A stretch of 36,361 nt of DNA. It comes from Mucilaginibacter sp. GTDB lineage: Bacteria > Bacteroidota > Bacteroidia > Sphingobacteriales > Sphingobacteriaceae. The number at the start of each line of letters is the position of its first letter. Within the stretch, counting starts at the first letter, position 1. The notes under the pieces are model-generated. The model was given only the letters and a program-made list of their open reading frames with translations, was not told where the DNA came from and did no database searches. Below are positions 15,946-25,398 of this stretch, one piece after another. The stretch covers positions 1-36,361 of the forward strand of contig JAQBOV010000040.1 of NCBI GenBank assembly GCA_028287895.1, read 5' to 3'. The translations under genes and the position numbers were made by a program.

Positions 15946-17676
15946 ATGATACATACTTTTTTGATAAATCTATTAAATCTGTCAATGGACAAGATATTTT
16001 TACGTTTCGTTTCCTTTTTTTATCCGGTTTTAGCAAAAACAGGCGTCGATATTATTCAGCTTAATGAAATATTGCGCGTAAAGCTGACGATGGATAACCG
16101 CAGGCCGAAGGCCATGTTCGCTGCGAGAAAAAATGCAATGAATAACGGCCAACAATCGCCGTGGCTGATCAATTTCTTTACCATATTGATCGGCTTTTTT
16201 ATTGGACTGGTCCTGTTTCTGACGGGCATGCCCTACGTTGGTGAAACCTATTACTTTATCATCTTTATGGTGCTGATGGCGCTGACGCTGATATCGGATT
16301 TTACCACTGTTTTGATAGATACACGCGACCAGTTTATCCTGTTGCCGCGACCCGTTAATGACCGCACTATTGCCGTATCACGCATATTGCATATCAGTAT
16401 TTATGTATTAAGACTGGCTCTGCTGCAGGGCCTGCCTGCATTAGTTATCGTAGGATTTATTGATGGCATATTAGCCGTACCTGTTTTTTTTATACAGATA
16501 CTTGAAGCTACATTTTTGAGCATCTTGATGGTGAATATCATTTACCTGGTGCTAATGAAATCGGTTCGTCCACAACGTTTTAAAGACATTATCAGTTATT
16601 TCCAGATCGGGTTTTCGGTATTGGTATTTGCTACTTATTATCTGTTGCCAAGACTGATCAATGTATCGGTACTGGGTAATATCAATTTGCTTACCCACTG
16701 GTGGGCATATTTATTACCACCGGTATGGATAGCCGCCTTAAACGAATTGCTGATCCATTCATCCCGCTCAGGCGTTACGACCAGTCTACTGGCAATTATG
16801 GGCCTTACATTACCTGTAGCAGGTTTATGGTTTGTGGCAAAAGTATTGGCGCCCGGCTTTAACAGGCGTTTGTCTGTTATGGCAACTTCTGAGGGAAACA
16901 ATAATACTTCAACGCAGGTTAAAAAAGCAGGAAAATTCAATCTGATAGAAAAGCTGTCCAACCTGGCAGCCCCCGATCCGGTTGAAAATGCCGGGTTCCG
17001 GATCACATGGAAACTGGCTGCCCGCACCCGTGAATTTAAAATGAAGGTGTATCCGGCTTTCGCCTATGTACCCATCTACTTTTTATATTTTGCTTTAAAT
17101 GGCAAAGGCCAGACCATATCAGATCGTTTAGAAAAACTGCAAAACAGCCATACCTATGTTTTTTTGATATACCTCAGTACCTTTATCATGTCTGCCATTT
17201 TGATGAATATATCCATGTCCGAAAAATACAAGTCGGCCTGGGTTTATTATGCCCTGCCAATTGCCGAGCCGGGTAAAATTCTGTCCGGTATGTATAAGGC
17301 CATTGTAACGCTCTACTTTTTACCCTATTGCCTGGTATTGAGTATTGGCATTGTCATCGTTTGGGGACCGCAGGCCATCAATGATCTCGTACTCGCTTTT
17401 TTGGTAAGTCTGATCTACGGCATTCTAATGGCTTTATTTATGGTAAAGGGTTTGCCCTTTTCCAAACCGGTTGTTGCCAAACAAGGCGGTGGTAAAATGA
17501 TCACTTCGTTACTGATCCTGGCATTTATTGGCGGTATAGGTTTTGGCCATTACTTTTTGATGCGCTGGGAAATGCTGATATGGATAGGTATCATCCCCGC
17601 ATTTTTCATCAACTGGCTCATGTTCAGATACTACAAAAAACAAACCTGGGATAATATTGAATTGTCACAAGTGTAA
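15946..17676 (+). CDS. Large polytopic membrane protein, presumed ABC permease
   Basis: A 576-residue protein with about twelve hydrophobic segments in two groups (roughly residues 70-320 and 380-570), separated by a soluble stretch rich in polar residues around 310-365. I do not recognise a catalytic motif. The position, 27 nt behind the ABC ATPase in the same direction, and the two-block layout make it the likely transmembrane subunit. It is longer than typical ABC-2 permeases and lacks an obvious extracytoplasmic domain. The N-terminus before the first helix is about 70 residues long; a second Met (residue 14, 15985) is an alternative start. A strong hairpin directly follows the stop. Confidence 0.7.
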   Translation: MIHTFLINLLNLSMDKIFLRFVSFFYPVLAKTGVDIIQLNEILRVKLTMDNRRPKAMFAARKNAMNNGQQSPWLINFFTILIGFFIGLVLFLTGMPYVGETYYFIIFMVLMALTLISDFTTVLIDTRDQFILLPRPVNDRTIAVSRILHISIYVLRLALLQGLPALVIVGFIDGILAVPVFFIQILEATFLSILMVNIIYLVLMKSVRPQRFKDIISYFQIGFSVLVFATYYLLPRLINVSVLGNINLLTHWWAYLLPPVWIAALNELLIHSSRSGVTTSLLAIMGLTLPVAGLWFVAKVLAPGFNRRLSVMATSEGNNNTSTQVKKAGKFNLIEKLSNLAAPDPVENAGFRITWKLAARTREFKMKVYPAFAYVPIYFLYFALNGKGQTISDRLEKLQNSHTYVFLIYLSTFIMSAILMNISMSEKYKSAWVYYALPIAEPGKILSGMYKAIVTLYFLPYCLVLSIGIVIVWGPQAINDLVLAFLVSLIYGILMALFMVKGLPFSKPVVAKQGGGKMITSLLILAFIGGIGFGHYFLMRWEMLIWIGIIPAFFINWLMFRYYKKQTWDNIELSQV

Positions 17677-17701
17677 CAGAGGCAAAAATGTTTTGCCTCT
17701 G
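17677..17701. terminator. Bidirectional terminator between convergent genes
   Basis: A perfect 11-bp inverted repeat CAGAGGCAAAA (17677-17687) / TTTTGCCTCTG (17691-17701) with a 3-nt loop, starting at the base after the permease stop codon. It separates the ABC operon from the convergent molybdenum hydroxylase operon and is placed to end transcripts from either side, though the U tracts are internal to the stem. Confidence 0.65.
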
Positions 17702-17743
17702 CTGATGGTTTTATTACAAGTGAGGGAAAGGAAAACATTCCAT

Positions 17744-19915
17744 CTAAGCGATTTTATTTAAATCAAAAGGCAGTTTGCGAATCCGCGTTCCTGTGGCTGC
17801 AAAAATCGCATTACATAAAGCTGGAGCCAATGAAGGCAAGCCCGGTTCGCCCACACCCTTAATTACAGGCCCCCCTTCGGCAAGGATATGCACCTCAATT
17901 ACCGGCATTTCGTTCATTCTCACCATCCGGTAATTGTGAAAATTGGATTGCATGGTTTTGCCATTTTCAAAGGTGATCGCATCTTTTGTGGCAGCGGTTA
18001 GGGCCATTACAATGGCACCTTCAACCTGCGACCTGACATTATCTGGATTGACAACAGTACCCAGATCAATCACTGCATACACTTTATCGACCTTTATAGA
18101 ATTATCTTTTTGCTTGGAAACCTCTACCACATGGCCGCATAATCCGGCAAAAAATACCCATTGCGCTATTCCGCGCCCTTTGCCTGCCGGTAACGGTTTA
18201 TCCCAGCCGGATACTTCCTTTAATTTAGTCAATACCCTTTTTGTGTCCGAAGGTTTGGTTAGCATTTCCAACCGGTATTCAAGCGGATCTTTGCCTGCGG
18301 CAACAGCCAGTTCATCAACAAAACTTTCATGAGGGAATGCAACTGTTGAAGCCGTAACTGAACGCCACCATGTTAACGGGAGATGAATGTCAGAAAACAC
18401 GTAGGTGTTTTTCATATTTGGTATCTCATAAGGTTGTGAGCTGATCCCCTCGACCATCGTTTCGTCTGCCTTGCTTTTATCATATTTGGCAGCCGTGGTC
18501 GCATCTATAGAGGGTGAGATCACCTTATGCTGAAATGCCGTCACTTTTCCATCGTTGGAAAGTCCGGCTTTCATAGCCGAAAACGTCATAGGGCGGAACG
18601 GGCCAAGCTGTGTATCGTCTTCTCTGGTCCAGATCACTTTAACAGGTTTATTAATCGCTCTTGAAATGCCCGCGGCTTCAACAGCAAAATCCTGCAAAAT
18701 ACGCCTGCCAAAGCCGCCGCCATTGAATTGCATATTTACATAAACATCTTCTTTGGAAATGCCCAATGACTCCGCTATCGTATCCCTTGTCCATTCAGCT
18801 CCCTGGGATGACAGCCACACCTCAACTTTGCCGTCCTTCCATTGCGCCAGGCAATTCATTGGCTCCATGGGTGAATGGGAAACAAAGGGGGTTTCGTAAA
18901 ACGCTTCAATCTTATGAGGTGCACCTGCAAATTGCCGATCAAAATTCCCCTCGTTATGTGCCACCAGGCCCTCTTTTTTGCTTAGCACCCGCAAACTTTG
19001 CTCATAATCCCTTGAATTAAATTGGTCATAGCCCTGGTAATCCCATTGAACTTTGAGTGCCTTTCTGCCTTGCAGGGCTGCCCAATAATTATCAGCAACC
19101 ACCGCTACGCCCATATATTTGATTTTTCCTAATACGCGCTCCGTTTTTACTACGCGCTGTACTCCCTTAATTTTAAGGGCCGCGCTGTCATCAAAGCTTA
19201 CCAGTTTACCTCCTAAAACCGGGCATCTTTCGATAGAGGCATAGAGCATACCGGGCACTTCAGCATCTATGCCAAATAAGGCCTTGCCGGATACTTTTAA
19301 AGGAATATCCTGACGGGCAACCTGTTTTCCCAGTATCTTAAAATCCCTAGGATCTTTTAGTTTCGGCTTTTGGGGTACATCCAGTTTAGAAGCTGGTTCC
19401 GCCAATTGACCATAAGTAAGGCTTTTACCGGATGGCTTATGGAATACTTTGGCATTTTCAGCATAACACTCTGCGACAGGGACGTTCCATTGTTTACTGG
19501 CTGCAATGATCAGCATTTCTTTAGCCGAAGCACCCACATTGCGCAATGGAAAATAATTGCTGTTGACCGATGAGCTGCCACCTGTTGACTGATCTTTATA
19601 TTTGGCTTGGCCGGAAGTAAATTTAACAATTACCTGCTCAAGCGAAACTTCGAGTTCTTCGGCGATCAATGCCGGAACCGACTGGTATGTACCCTGCCCC
19701 ATTTCAGCCTTGGGATTCATAATGGTAATGACGCCTGATTTTTCGATAAAAATATAAGGAGTCAATTCATGCGATTGACCAGCGTCGGCGCTCATGTTAA
19801 ACACCCTGGCTATCTTATCTTTTTCTGAAAAACCTACACCCAGCACCAGCGCGGCACCTGTAATACCGGTTATTTTCAGAAACTTACGACGAGCGATATT
19901 TGAAGACTGTTCCAT
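17744..19915 (-). CDS. Molybdopterin-binding subunit of a xanthine dehydrogenase-family hydroxylase (IorB-like)
   Basis: A 723-residue large subunit of the two-subunit molybdenum hydroxylases related to isoquinoline 1-oxidoreductase and membrane aldehyde dehydrogenases. It begins with a Tat-type leader (ARRKFLKITGITGAALVLG), so the folded enzyme is probably exported with its cofactor. Family stretches include PKAEMGQGTYQSVPALIAEEL, the duplicated Ald_Xan_dh_C regions, NGGGFGRR for the molybdopterin site, and KGVGEPGLPSLAPALCNAI near the end, with a Glu in the position of the catalytic general base. The small Fe-S subunit lies 25 nt upstream in the same operon. No FAD subunit or cytochrome c gene adjoins, so electrons must go to an acceptor encoded elsewhere. 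Substrate unknown (aldehyde or N-heterocycle). Confidence 0.92.
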   Translation of the reverse strand: MEQSSNIARRKFLKITGITGAALVLGVGFSEKDKIARVFNMSADAGQSHELTPYIFIEKSGVITIMNPKAEMGQGTYQSVPALIAEELEVSLEQVIVKFTSGQAKYKDQSTGGSSSVNSNYFPLRNVGASAKEMLIIAASKQWNVPVAECYAENAKVFHKPSGKSLTYGQLAEPASKLDVPQKPKLKDPRDFKILGKQVARQDIPLKVSGKALFGIDAEVPGMLYASIERCPVLGGKLVSFDDSAALKIKGVQRVVKTERVLGKIKYMGVAVVADNYWAALQGRKALKVQWDYQGYDQFNSRDYEQSLRVLSKKEGLVAHNEGNFDRQFAGAPHKIEAFYETPFVSHSPMEPMNCLAQWKDGKVEVWLSSQGAEWTRDTIAESLGISKEDVYVNMQFNGGGFGRRILQDFAVEAAGISRAINKPVKVIWTREDDTQLGPFRPMTFSAMKAGLSNDGKVTAFQHKVISPSIDATTAAKYDKSKADETMVEGISSQPYEIPNMKNTYVFSDIHLPLTWWRSVTASTVAFPHESFVDELAVAAGKDPLEYRLEMLTKPSDTKRVLTKLKEVSGWDKPLPAGKGRGIAQWVFFAGLCGHVVEVSKQKDNSIKVDKVYAVIDLGTVVNPDNVRSQVEGAIVMALTAATKDAITFENGKTMQSNFHNYRMVRMNEMPVIEVHILAEGGPVIKGVGEPGLPSLAPALCNAIFAATGTRIRKLPFDLNKIA

Positions 19916-19940
19916 ATCCGGACTTTTAATAATTTAGAAA

Positions 19941-20417
19941 TTAAGCTGTTTTATTGTTATTGATCAGATCTGCCGCCTGGTGAATGGCTCTGCGTATTCG
20001 CTGATAGGTACCGCAGCGGCAAATATTACCAGACATAGCTGCATCAATATCTGCATCGGTTGGCGTATGATTATGATTAAGCAGCGCTGCCGCAGACATA
20101 ATTTGTCCCGACTGGCAATAACCACATTGAGGCACTTGTTGCGCAATCCATGCTTTCTGGATCGGATGGTCAATGTGTTCAGAAATGCCCTCGATGGTAG
20201 TGATCTTTTTACCTACTGCACCGGCAACAGGATAGCTGCAGGAACGAATCGGTTCACCATCGAAATGCACGGTACAGGCACCACATTGCGCAATTCCGCA
20301 GCCAAATTTGGTGCCTTTCAAGCCAATAAAATCCCGTATTACCCAAAGCAGGGGCATTTGCGGGTCAACATCTACCTTATGAGTTTGGCCATTAATGGTC
20401 AGGGTAAGCTCAGCCAT
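19941..20417 (-). CDS. (2Fe-2S) small subunit of the molybdenum hydroxylase (IorA-like)
   Basis: A 158-residue electron-transfer subunit with two [2Fe-2S] centres. The plant-ferredoxin-type cluster ligands are Cys40, Cys45, Cys48 and Cys60 ([14 protein letters not shown] ... RSC). The four-helix domain supplies Cys98, Cys101, Cys133 and Cys135 (CGYC ... NICRCGTY). The length and motifs are complete. It has no leader of its own and is probably carried through the Tat pore bound to the large subunit encoded 25 nt downstream. A possible promoter (TTG-N21-TAATTTTA, -7 at 20439-20446) lies in the 63-nt gap to the upstream NRPS-like gene. Confidence 0.95.
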   Translation of the reverse strand: MAELTLTINGQTHKVDVDPQMPLLWVIRDFIGLKGTKFGCGIAQCGACTVHFDGEPIRSCSYPVAGAVGKKITTIEGISEHIDHPIQKAWIAQQVPQCGYCQSGQIMSAAALLNHNHTPTDADIDAAMSGNICRCGTYQRIRRAIHQAADLINNNKTA

Positions 20418-20480
20418 GATTTTTATTAATTAACTATTTAAAATTACTCAATTACCATTGATAAAAACAATTCCTTTCAA

Positions 20481-23400
20481 TCATAAAGGCTTCACCGGGC
20501 TGCCGGTCCAATCTGTTGCAGGGGCCAGCCGTTCGCCTTTCATTACCAGTGATAAGGCCTCGATCTTGGTATCGTCACCGATCTCGCTGTCGTACAATAT
20601 AATCGTGCCCGCACCAATGCTGCTGCGCGCACCTATTTTTACCGCTCCTATTTTCATAACCCGGTCTTCAAACAAATGTGTTTGCGGACCGCTGTCGGTA
20701 TTTAAAGCCGCGTCACTGCCAATGCTCACCATATCAAATTCGGTAATATCGGTCGTATTCATCCATACACGCTTGCCCGTTTTTACACCCAGCAGCCTCA
20801 TCAGTAATGGCAGCCAGGGCGTGCCCTGCATATATTCTAACAGGAATGGTATCGACAATGCCTCATAAGTTGAAGTAATAGCTTCGCTGCGCCATACCTT
20901 CCATGTCCACATCGGTTTTTGCTGTGATTTGTACTTACCTATAAATAGCCATTTCAATACTACCGTCAATAAGAATGCCGGCATACCCATATAAAACAGG
21001 TAGTAAAATGGAAAATATAATATGATTTTCCATAGCGGTTCATCCACCAGAAGGTCGTGTCCGTAGGCTATAAACAGAATAGAAAAACAGATAATGGCGC
21101 TTTCGGGCAATATAATGCGGATAAACTCTACTGTTCCCCTTGCCAGTTTGCGGAGGCGTTTGGGCCGTATAGTAAGCTCTGGCGGGAAAGAATTGCTTTC
21201 CTGTCTTCGCGGAAGCGGGATGGCGGGTGAGCCGAACCAGTCATGCGCTGTACTGCCTGCCATTTGCTCTGCATCAGGCGGGCTTGATAAAACGCCGATC
21301 AGCATATTGCTTTCCAGGTGATAACCCTGCGGAATCAGGGCGCTATTACCCACAAAGCTGAAACTATCAATAGTCGTTTTATCCAGTATCAGTTGCTGCC
21401 CGCGCACATCAGCTTCGCCAAGAGTAACCGCATCGGCAACAAAAGCGCCATCGCCAACTTCCAACAATGGATGTGTTACGCTGCTGGCGGTCGATATTTC
21501 GGTATCCTTGCCGATTTTCGCACCCAGGGCCCTGAAAAATCCCGAAACAAATACGGTTGCATAAATAGGGTGCAAAACGATGAGGCTTAGGGACAATAAC
21601 TGATCGGCGAACCATTTGCGTACATAAAACATGCTGTAAATAGGATACTTACCGGGTTTCACTTTTCGCTGCAGAAGCCGGGTAATGATGATGGTTTCGG
21701 CGGCAAACAGGATAATATACAACAGCGCCAGTCCCGGCGCACCAATTAAATAGGTAAAATCATAATCGCTGGCAGCATTATCCAGTTTATTGATGGAGAT
21801 AATGGTAGGTAAAAGCGGCAGCAGGATGATGAACGGGAACATCAAAATGAACAGGATGAACAATAGCTTGTATTTTCTTCTGGTAAAAGCGGATACCGGC
21901 AGCGGCTTGGGCAAATCGGCCATATCTTTCTTCTGTTTCAATTGTGCCGGGCTACCCTGCCAGACCTCACCCGGAGCAATTACTTTACCGGCCTGCAAAT
22001 GGCTCAGGTCCTGTAACTCGCCCCAGTCTTCAATCACGCCGCCGCCGGATATCATTGCACTGCTGCCGATGTAGGCATGATCGCCAATAGCGATTTTACG
22101 CAATTTCAGCATACCATCCTCCACAAAGGCATTGTTGAGGCTGGTTAGGGAACTCAGGCTTGCATCGTCGCCAATGGTGATCAGATCTTCGGCGCCGAAG
22201 CTAAAATCACTGATCTGGGCATTTGTGGCTATTTTCATCCCCAATAAGCGCAGATACGAGGGATAAAGCGGTGTACCATTCAGAAACTGGGCCGGCAATA
22301 AACGCTGCATAGTTTTCACAAACCACCACCTGAAATAATACAGGCCCCATAGCGGATAATCGCCTTCTTTCATTTTGCCAATCACCAGCCACTTGCTTGC
22401 AAGGCAGATAACCGTAAAAATTGGCGGTATAAGCGAAAACAGCACCAACGAAGTAATAATAGAATATACCACCTTACCTGTTTCCTGGTCAACATAGTAA
22501 TAGCCAAGGTATGGTATAAATATCTGGAAGGCAAAAAGCCCATAGATCAGCAGCAGTGAAGCAGTTTGAGCCAGCCAGCAGGTAATATACCGCAGTAAAG
22601 GCACTTTTTTAAAATTACTTGCCCGGCTTTTTTGTTCTTGCGGTTGTTTATCCCAAACTGCTACCAGCGTACTGATGGGCCGGTAAATATATACATCTTT
22701 TAATGAGGCATGAGGCAATCCGGCATCGCGCCTAAGTTGCGATACAAAACCTGCTGCCAGTAATGAATGTCCACCGAGGTCATCGAAAAAATCCATTGAT
22801 GGATCAATAGTCTTGTTTGGAAACGTTTTTCGCAAAACAGCTAGTATTCTGTCGTGGGCAGGGGCATTCAGGTCAATTGCCTCCAGTGGCGAACTATCAG
22901 GACCAGCGGTAAACGATTCGGGCGTTGGCAAAGCCTTGCGATTGATCTTTCCGCTGGGCATTCTTGGCATTTCGGGCAAGGTAATTATGGTACCGGGCAC
23001 CATATAAGATGGCAGGGTTTTGGCCAGTTCGAGCCGGAAGAGATTTTCTTCGATACAAACCTGATCTTCCATTACCACATAGCCCACCAGTTGCTCCTGA
23101 CCGGTATTATCCTTTCGCAGCGCCGCCGCAGCCGACCTAACGCCCGTTATCTCATTTAAACGGGTTTCAATTTCACCCAATTCAATCCGGTAGCCCCGTA
23201 ATTTGATCTGGTCATCAAACCGGCCCTGCAAATCAATGCTCCCGTCTTTATTAATGATGGCCGCGTCGCCCGTACGGTACACCCTGTCTCCGGGCAGCTG
23301 CCAAAGCGAAGCAGGTTTTAGTACAAACTTCTCTGAGGTCAGCTGTGGTAATTTTATATAACCCGATGACACTCCCGGCCCGGTAATAATCAATTCCCCG

Positions 23401-24467
23401 GCTTCACCGTAAGGCAAAAGGTTCAGCTTCTGATCAACAACCGCCAGGTTATAATTAGGCAAAGGCTGTCCTATGACAATGGCATCACCCGGGTTTAACC
23501 GCGCAATGGTAGCTGTAACCGTAGTTTCGGTAGGACCATAGCTATTATAAAACTTAATGCCCGATTTTGCCCATTTGGCCAAAACCTGGGGTGTGCAAGC
23601 CTCACCACCGGCATTCACCAGCCTTAACGAGGGGATGCTATCTTCCATCACAGCAAGCAAACTTGGAACTGCATGCAGGATGGTTATATTTTCTCTGCTT
23701 AAAGTATCGCTTAATTCATCAATAGCTTTTGAGGTGGTATGATCGGCAACCCAAAGCGTGGCGCCCGCAAAATAACTTATCCAGGTTTCTTCACACCACA
23801 TATCAAACGATACCGAAAACCCCTGGTATACCTTATCTTCAGGCTGTATATTAAAGATGCTCTGCTCGGCCCTGACCAAATGACATATCTGTTGATGACT
23901 TATCGGTATCCCCTTCGGTTTGCCTGTGCTGCCTGATGTATACAACACATAAGCGCAATCAGTCCCTTGTAAACCTGCCTCTCTGGCTGGCAGGTCTGCC
24001 CCGGCAGGGGAAAGTTCTAATAAAGCCTCCCCTGCCGGCGATGGTTTGGCTGGGGCTGCCGGCACCTGCAACATTTTACATTCCACATTTAGCTGCTGCA
24101 TACTGAAACATGCCGCTGCGCCAACTTCGTCCAGTATCACCTCTACCCTTTCGGCGGGGATCTCGCGGTCAACCGGTACATAGGCTGCGCCTGCTTTTAT
24201 GATCCCCAAAATAATAGCATGCAATTCAAAACCACGCTGCCACCATACACCTACATTACTTTTCCGGGTTATTCCATTTTCTATAAGATAAGCAGCAATC
24301 TTATCACTCCAGCGGTCAAGCTCGCCGTAGCTTAGTTGCCGGTCATGAAAAACAAGGGCGGTCTTATCCGGGTAGCGGCGTGCAGACTCAGAAAACATAG
24401 CTACAAGGGTTTCCTCCCTGATCAGATCCGGGCGATCAGCACCAATGACAATACTCAATTCATTCAT
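20481..24467 (-). CDS. Membrane NRPS-like synthetase (A-PCP-TM-LbH; Pls/PosA type)
   Basis: A 1328-residue single-module synthetase. An adenylation domain (about 15-515) has YVLYTSGSTGKPKG, YNSYGPTETTV, the YRTGD region and PSGKINRKALP. A carrier domain follows with phosphopantetheine Ser568 in DDLGGHSLLAAG. The second half has no condensation or thioesterase domain. It holds membrane helices (about 630-720, 900-1000 and 1150-1210) alternating with three left-handed beta-helix blocks rich in I-G-x-x-A hexads (about 760-860, 1010-1100, 1245-1325). This matches the terminal domain TIGR02353 and the epsilon-poly-lysine synthetase layout, where tandem C-terminal domains join monomers. The pocket segment FDMWCEETW is acidic, which might suit a basic amino acid (inference). 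Residues about 137-167 are an in-frame palindromic insertion just before the ATP loop. The phosphopantetheinyl transferase gene is divergent next door. Confidence 0.9.
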   Translation of the reverse strand: MNELSIVIGADRPDLIREETLVAMFSESARRYPDKTALVFHDRQLSYGELDRWSDKIAAYLIENGITRKSNVGVWWQRGFELHAIILGIIKAGAAYVPVDREIPAERVEVILDEVGAAACFSMQQLNVECKMLQVPAAPAKPSPAGEALLELSPAGADLPAREAGLQGTDCAYVLYTSGSTGKPKGIPISHQQICHLVRAEQSIFNIQPEDKVYQGFSVSFDMWCEETWISYFAGATLWVADHTTSKAIDELSDTLSRENITILHAVPSLLAVMEDSIPSLRLVNAGGEACTPQVLAKWAKSGIKFYNSYGPTETTVTATIARLNPGDAIVIGQPLPNYNLAVVDQKLNLLPYGEAGELIITGPGVSSGYIKLPQLTSEKFVLKPASLWQLPGDRVYRTGDAAIINKDGSIDLQGRFDDQIKLRGYRIELGEIETRLNEITGVRSAAAALRKDNTGQEQLVGYVVMEDQVCIEENLFRLELAKTLPSYMVPGTIITLPEMPRMPSGKINRKALPTPESFTAGPDSSPLEAIDLNAPAHDRILAVLRKTFPNKTIDPSMDFFDDLGGHSLLAAGFVSQLRRDAGLPHASLKDVYIYRPISTLVAVWDKQPQEQKSRASNFKKVPLLRYITCWLAQTASLLLIYGLFAFQIFIPYLGYYYVDQETGKVVYSIITSLVLFSLIPPIFTVICLASKWLVIGKMKEGDYPLWGLYYFRWWFVKTMQRLLPAQFLNGTPLYPSYLRLLGMKIATNAQISDFSFGAEDLITIGDDASLSSLTSLNNAFVEDGMLKLRKIAIGDHAYIGSSAMISGGGVIEDWGELQDLSHLQAGKVIAPGEVWQGSPAQLKQKKDMADLPKPLPVSAFTRRKYKLLFILFILMFPFIILLPLLPTIISINKLDNAASDYDFTYLIGAPGLALLYIILFAAETIIITRLLQRKVKPGKYPIYSMFYVRKWFADQLLSLSLIVLHPIYATVFVSGFFRALGAKIGKDTEISTASSVTHPLLEVGDGAFVADAVTLGEADVRGQQLILDKTTIDSFSFVGNSALIPQGYHLESNMLIGVLSSPPDAEQMAGSTAHDWFGSPAIPLPRRQESNSFPPELTIRPKRLRKLARGTVEFIRIILPESAIICFSILFIAYGHDLLVDEPLWKIILYFPFYYLFYMGMPAFLLTVVLKWLFIGKYKSQQKPMWTWKVWRSEAITSTYEALSIPFLLEYMQGTPWLPLLMRLLGVKTGKRVWMNTTDITEFDMVSIGSDAALNTDSGPQTHLFEDRVMKIGAVKIGARSSIGAGTIILYDSEIGDDTKIEALSLVMKGERLAPATDWTGSPVKPL
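24001..24038. repeat. Palindromic repeat inserted inside the adenylation domain
   Basis: CCGGCAGGGGA (24001-24011) and TCCCCTGCCGG (24028-24038) form a perfect 11-bp inverted repeat around a 16-nt loop, in a locally GC-rich stretch (about 23975-24065). In the gene's frame it encodes a Pro/Ala/Gly-rich segment (PSPAGEALLELSPAGADLPA), not expected between core motifs A2 and A3. It resembles a repetitive extragenic palindrome that has become coding. Confidence 0.65.
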
Positions 24468-24623
24468 AAAAACATTTATCCTGTTCTTTGTCAGGCCTGT
24501 AAGACCAAAAGAACAGGCGAAGGTTTATAGATCAATATTAAACATTGTTTATTAATCTTGTGTCAAACAAAATATAAATCTTTTGTTACCTTTCTCTGCT
24601 GATATTAACACCCTGAGGAGCTG

Positions 24624-25256
24624 ATGATCATTTGCTGCTACACCGAAATAAAGCATCACTGGAGCGAACAGGAGCTTGCAGAGAAATTAATATTGCTGCC
24701 TGAAAAATTGCAGCAGCAAGCATTGCGCAAAAGACAATGGATCGACAAACAATTATCGGTAGCTGGAAAACTGTTGCTTCTGCGACTGTTAAAAGAGTTA
24801 AATAGTCAGTTATCACTGGCCGATCTGAGATATAACGATTATCATCGTCCTTATTTTGATGCGGGACCGGATTATAATATCGCCCACTCGGGCAATATCG
24901 CAGTATGCTGCGCAACAGCCAGCGGCAAAATAGGGGTTGATATTGAACAGATACAGGAAATAGATTTAGCCGATTATACCGACTACTTCACCCCAAAAGA
25001 ATGGAACAAGATCAACCGGTATCCAAACAAATATGATGGGTTTTATGATTTCTGGACGCGCAAGGAAGCTGTATTAAAAGCGATTGGAACCGGATTTCAT
25101 ACCCCTTTATCATCGGTTGACGTATCTGAGGAAAATCTTGTTTATGATGGCATTACCTACCATATAAAATCACTGGCGATCAATCAAGACTATAAATGCC
25201 ATGTAGCAACAACCCTGATCCCGGCAGATATTCAGCTGGCTCCGGTAAATTTATGA
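24624..25256 (+). CDS. Sfp-type 4'-phosphopantetheinyl transferase
   Basis: A 210-residue enzyme that transfers phosphopantetheine from CoA to the serine of carrier domains. The magnesium and CoA motifs are intact: NIAHSG (85-90), GVDIEQI with Asp106 and Glu108, and FWTRKEAVLKAIG with Glu148 and Lys152. The length is normal for the family. It is divergent from the NRPS-like gene with a 156-nt gap, so its obvious client is that enzyme's carrier Ser568, though it may also serve other carriers. AGGAG appears just 3 nt before the ATG, closer than usual for a Shine-Dalgarno. No clear promoter is visible in the 156-nt divergent gap (24468-24623). Confidence 0.93.
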   Translation: MIICCYTEIKHHWSEQELAEKLILLPEKLQQQALRKRQWIDKQLSVAGKLLLLRLLKELNSQLSLADLRYNDYHRPYFDAGPDYNIAHSGNIAVCCATASGKIGVDIEQIQEIDLADYTDYFTPKEWNKINRYPNKYDGFYDFWTRKEAVLKAIGTGFHTPLSSVDVSEENLVYDGITYHIKSLAINQDYKCHVATTLIPADIQLAPVNL

Positions 25257-25398
25257 GCCCTGTACAATCACAAAAAACATTAACTTTATTGGCGCATGGA
25301 GCGATATACTATGAATCATCAGGAGCCGTCCCTGATAAATTAAATAAAAAAAAACGACTCATGATAGCTTCGTCTCAACTGAAAAACAATTTATCCTG

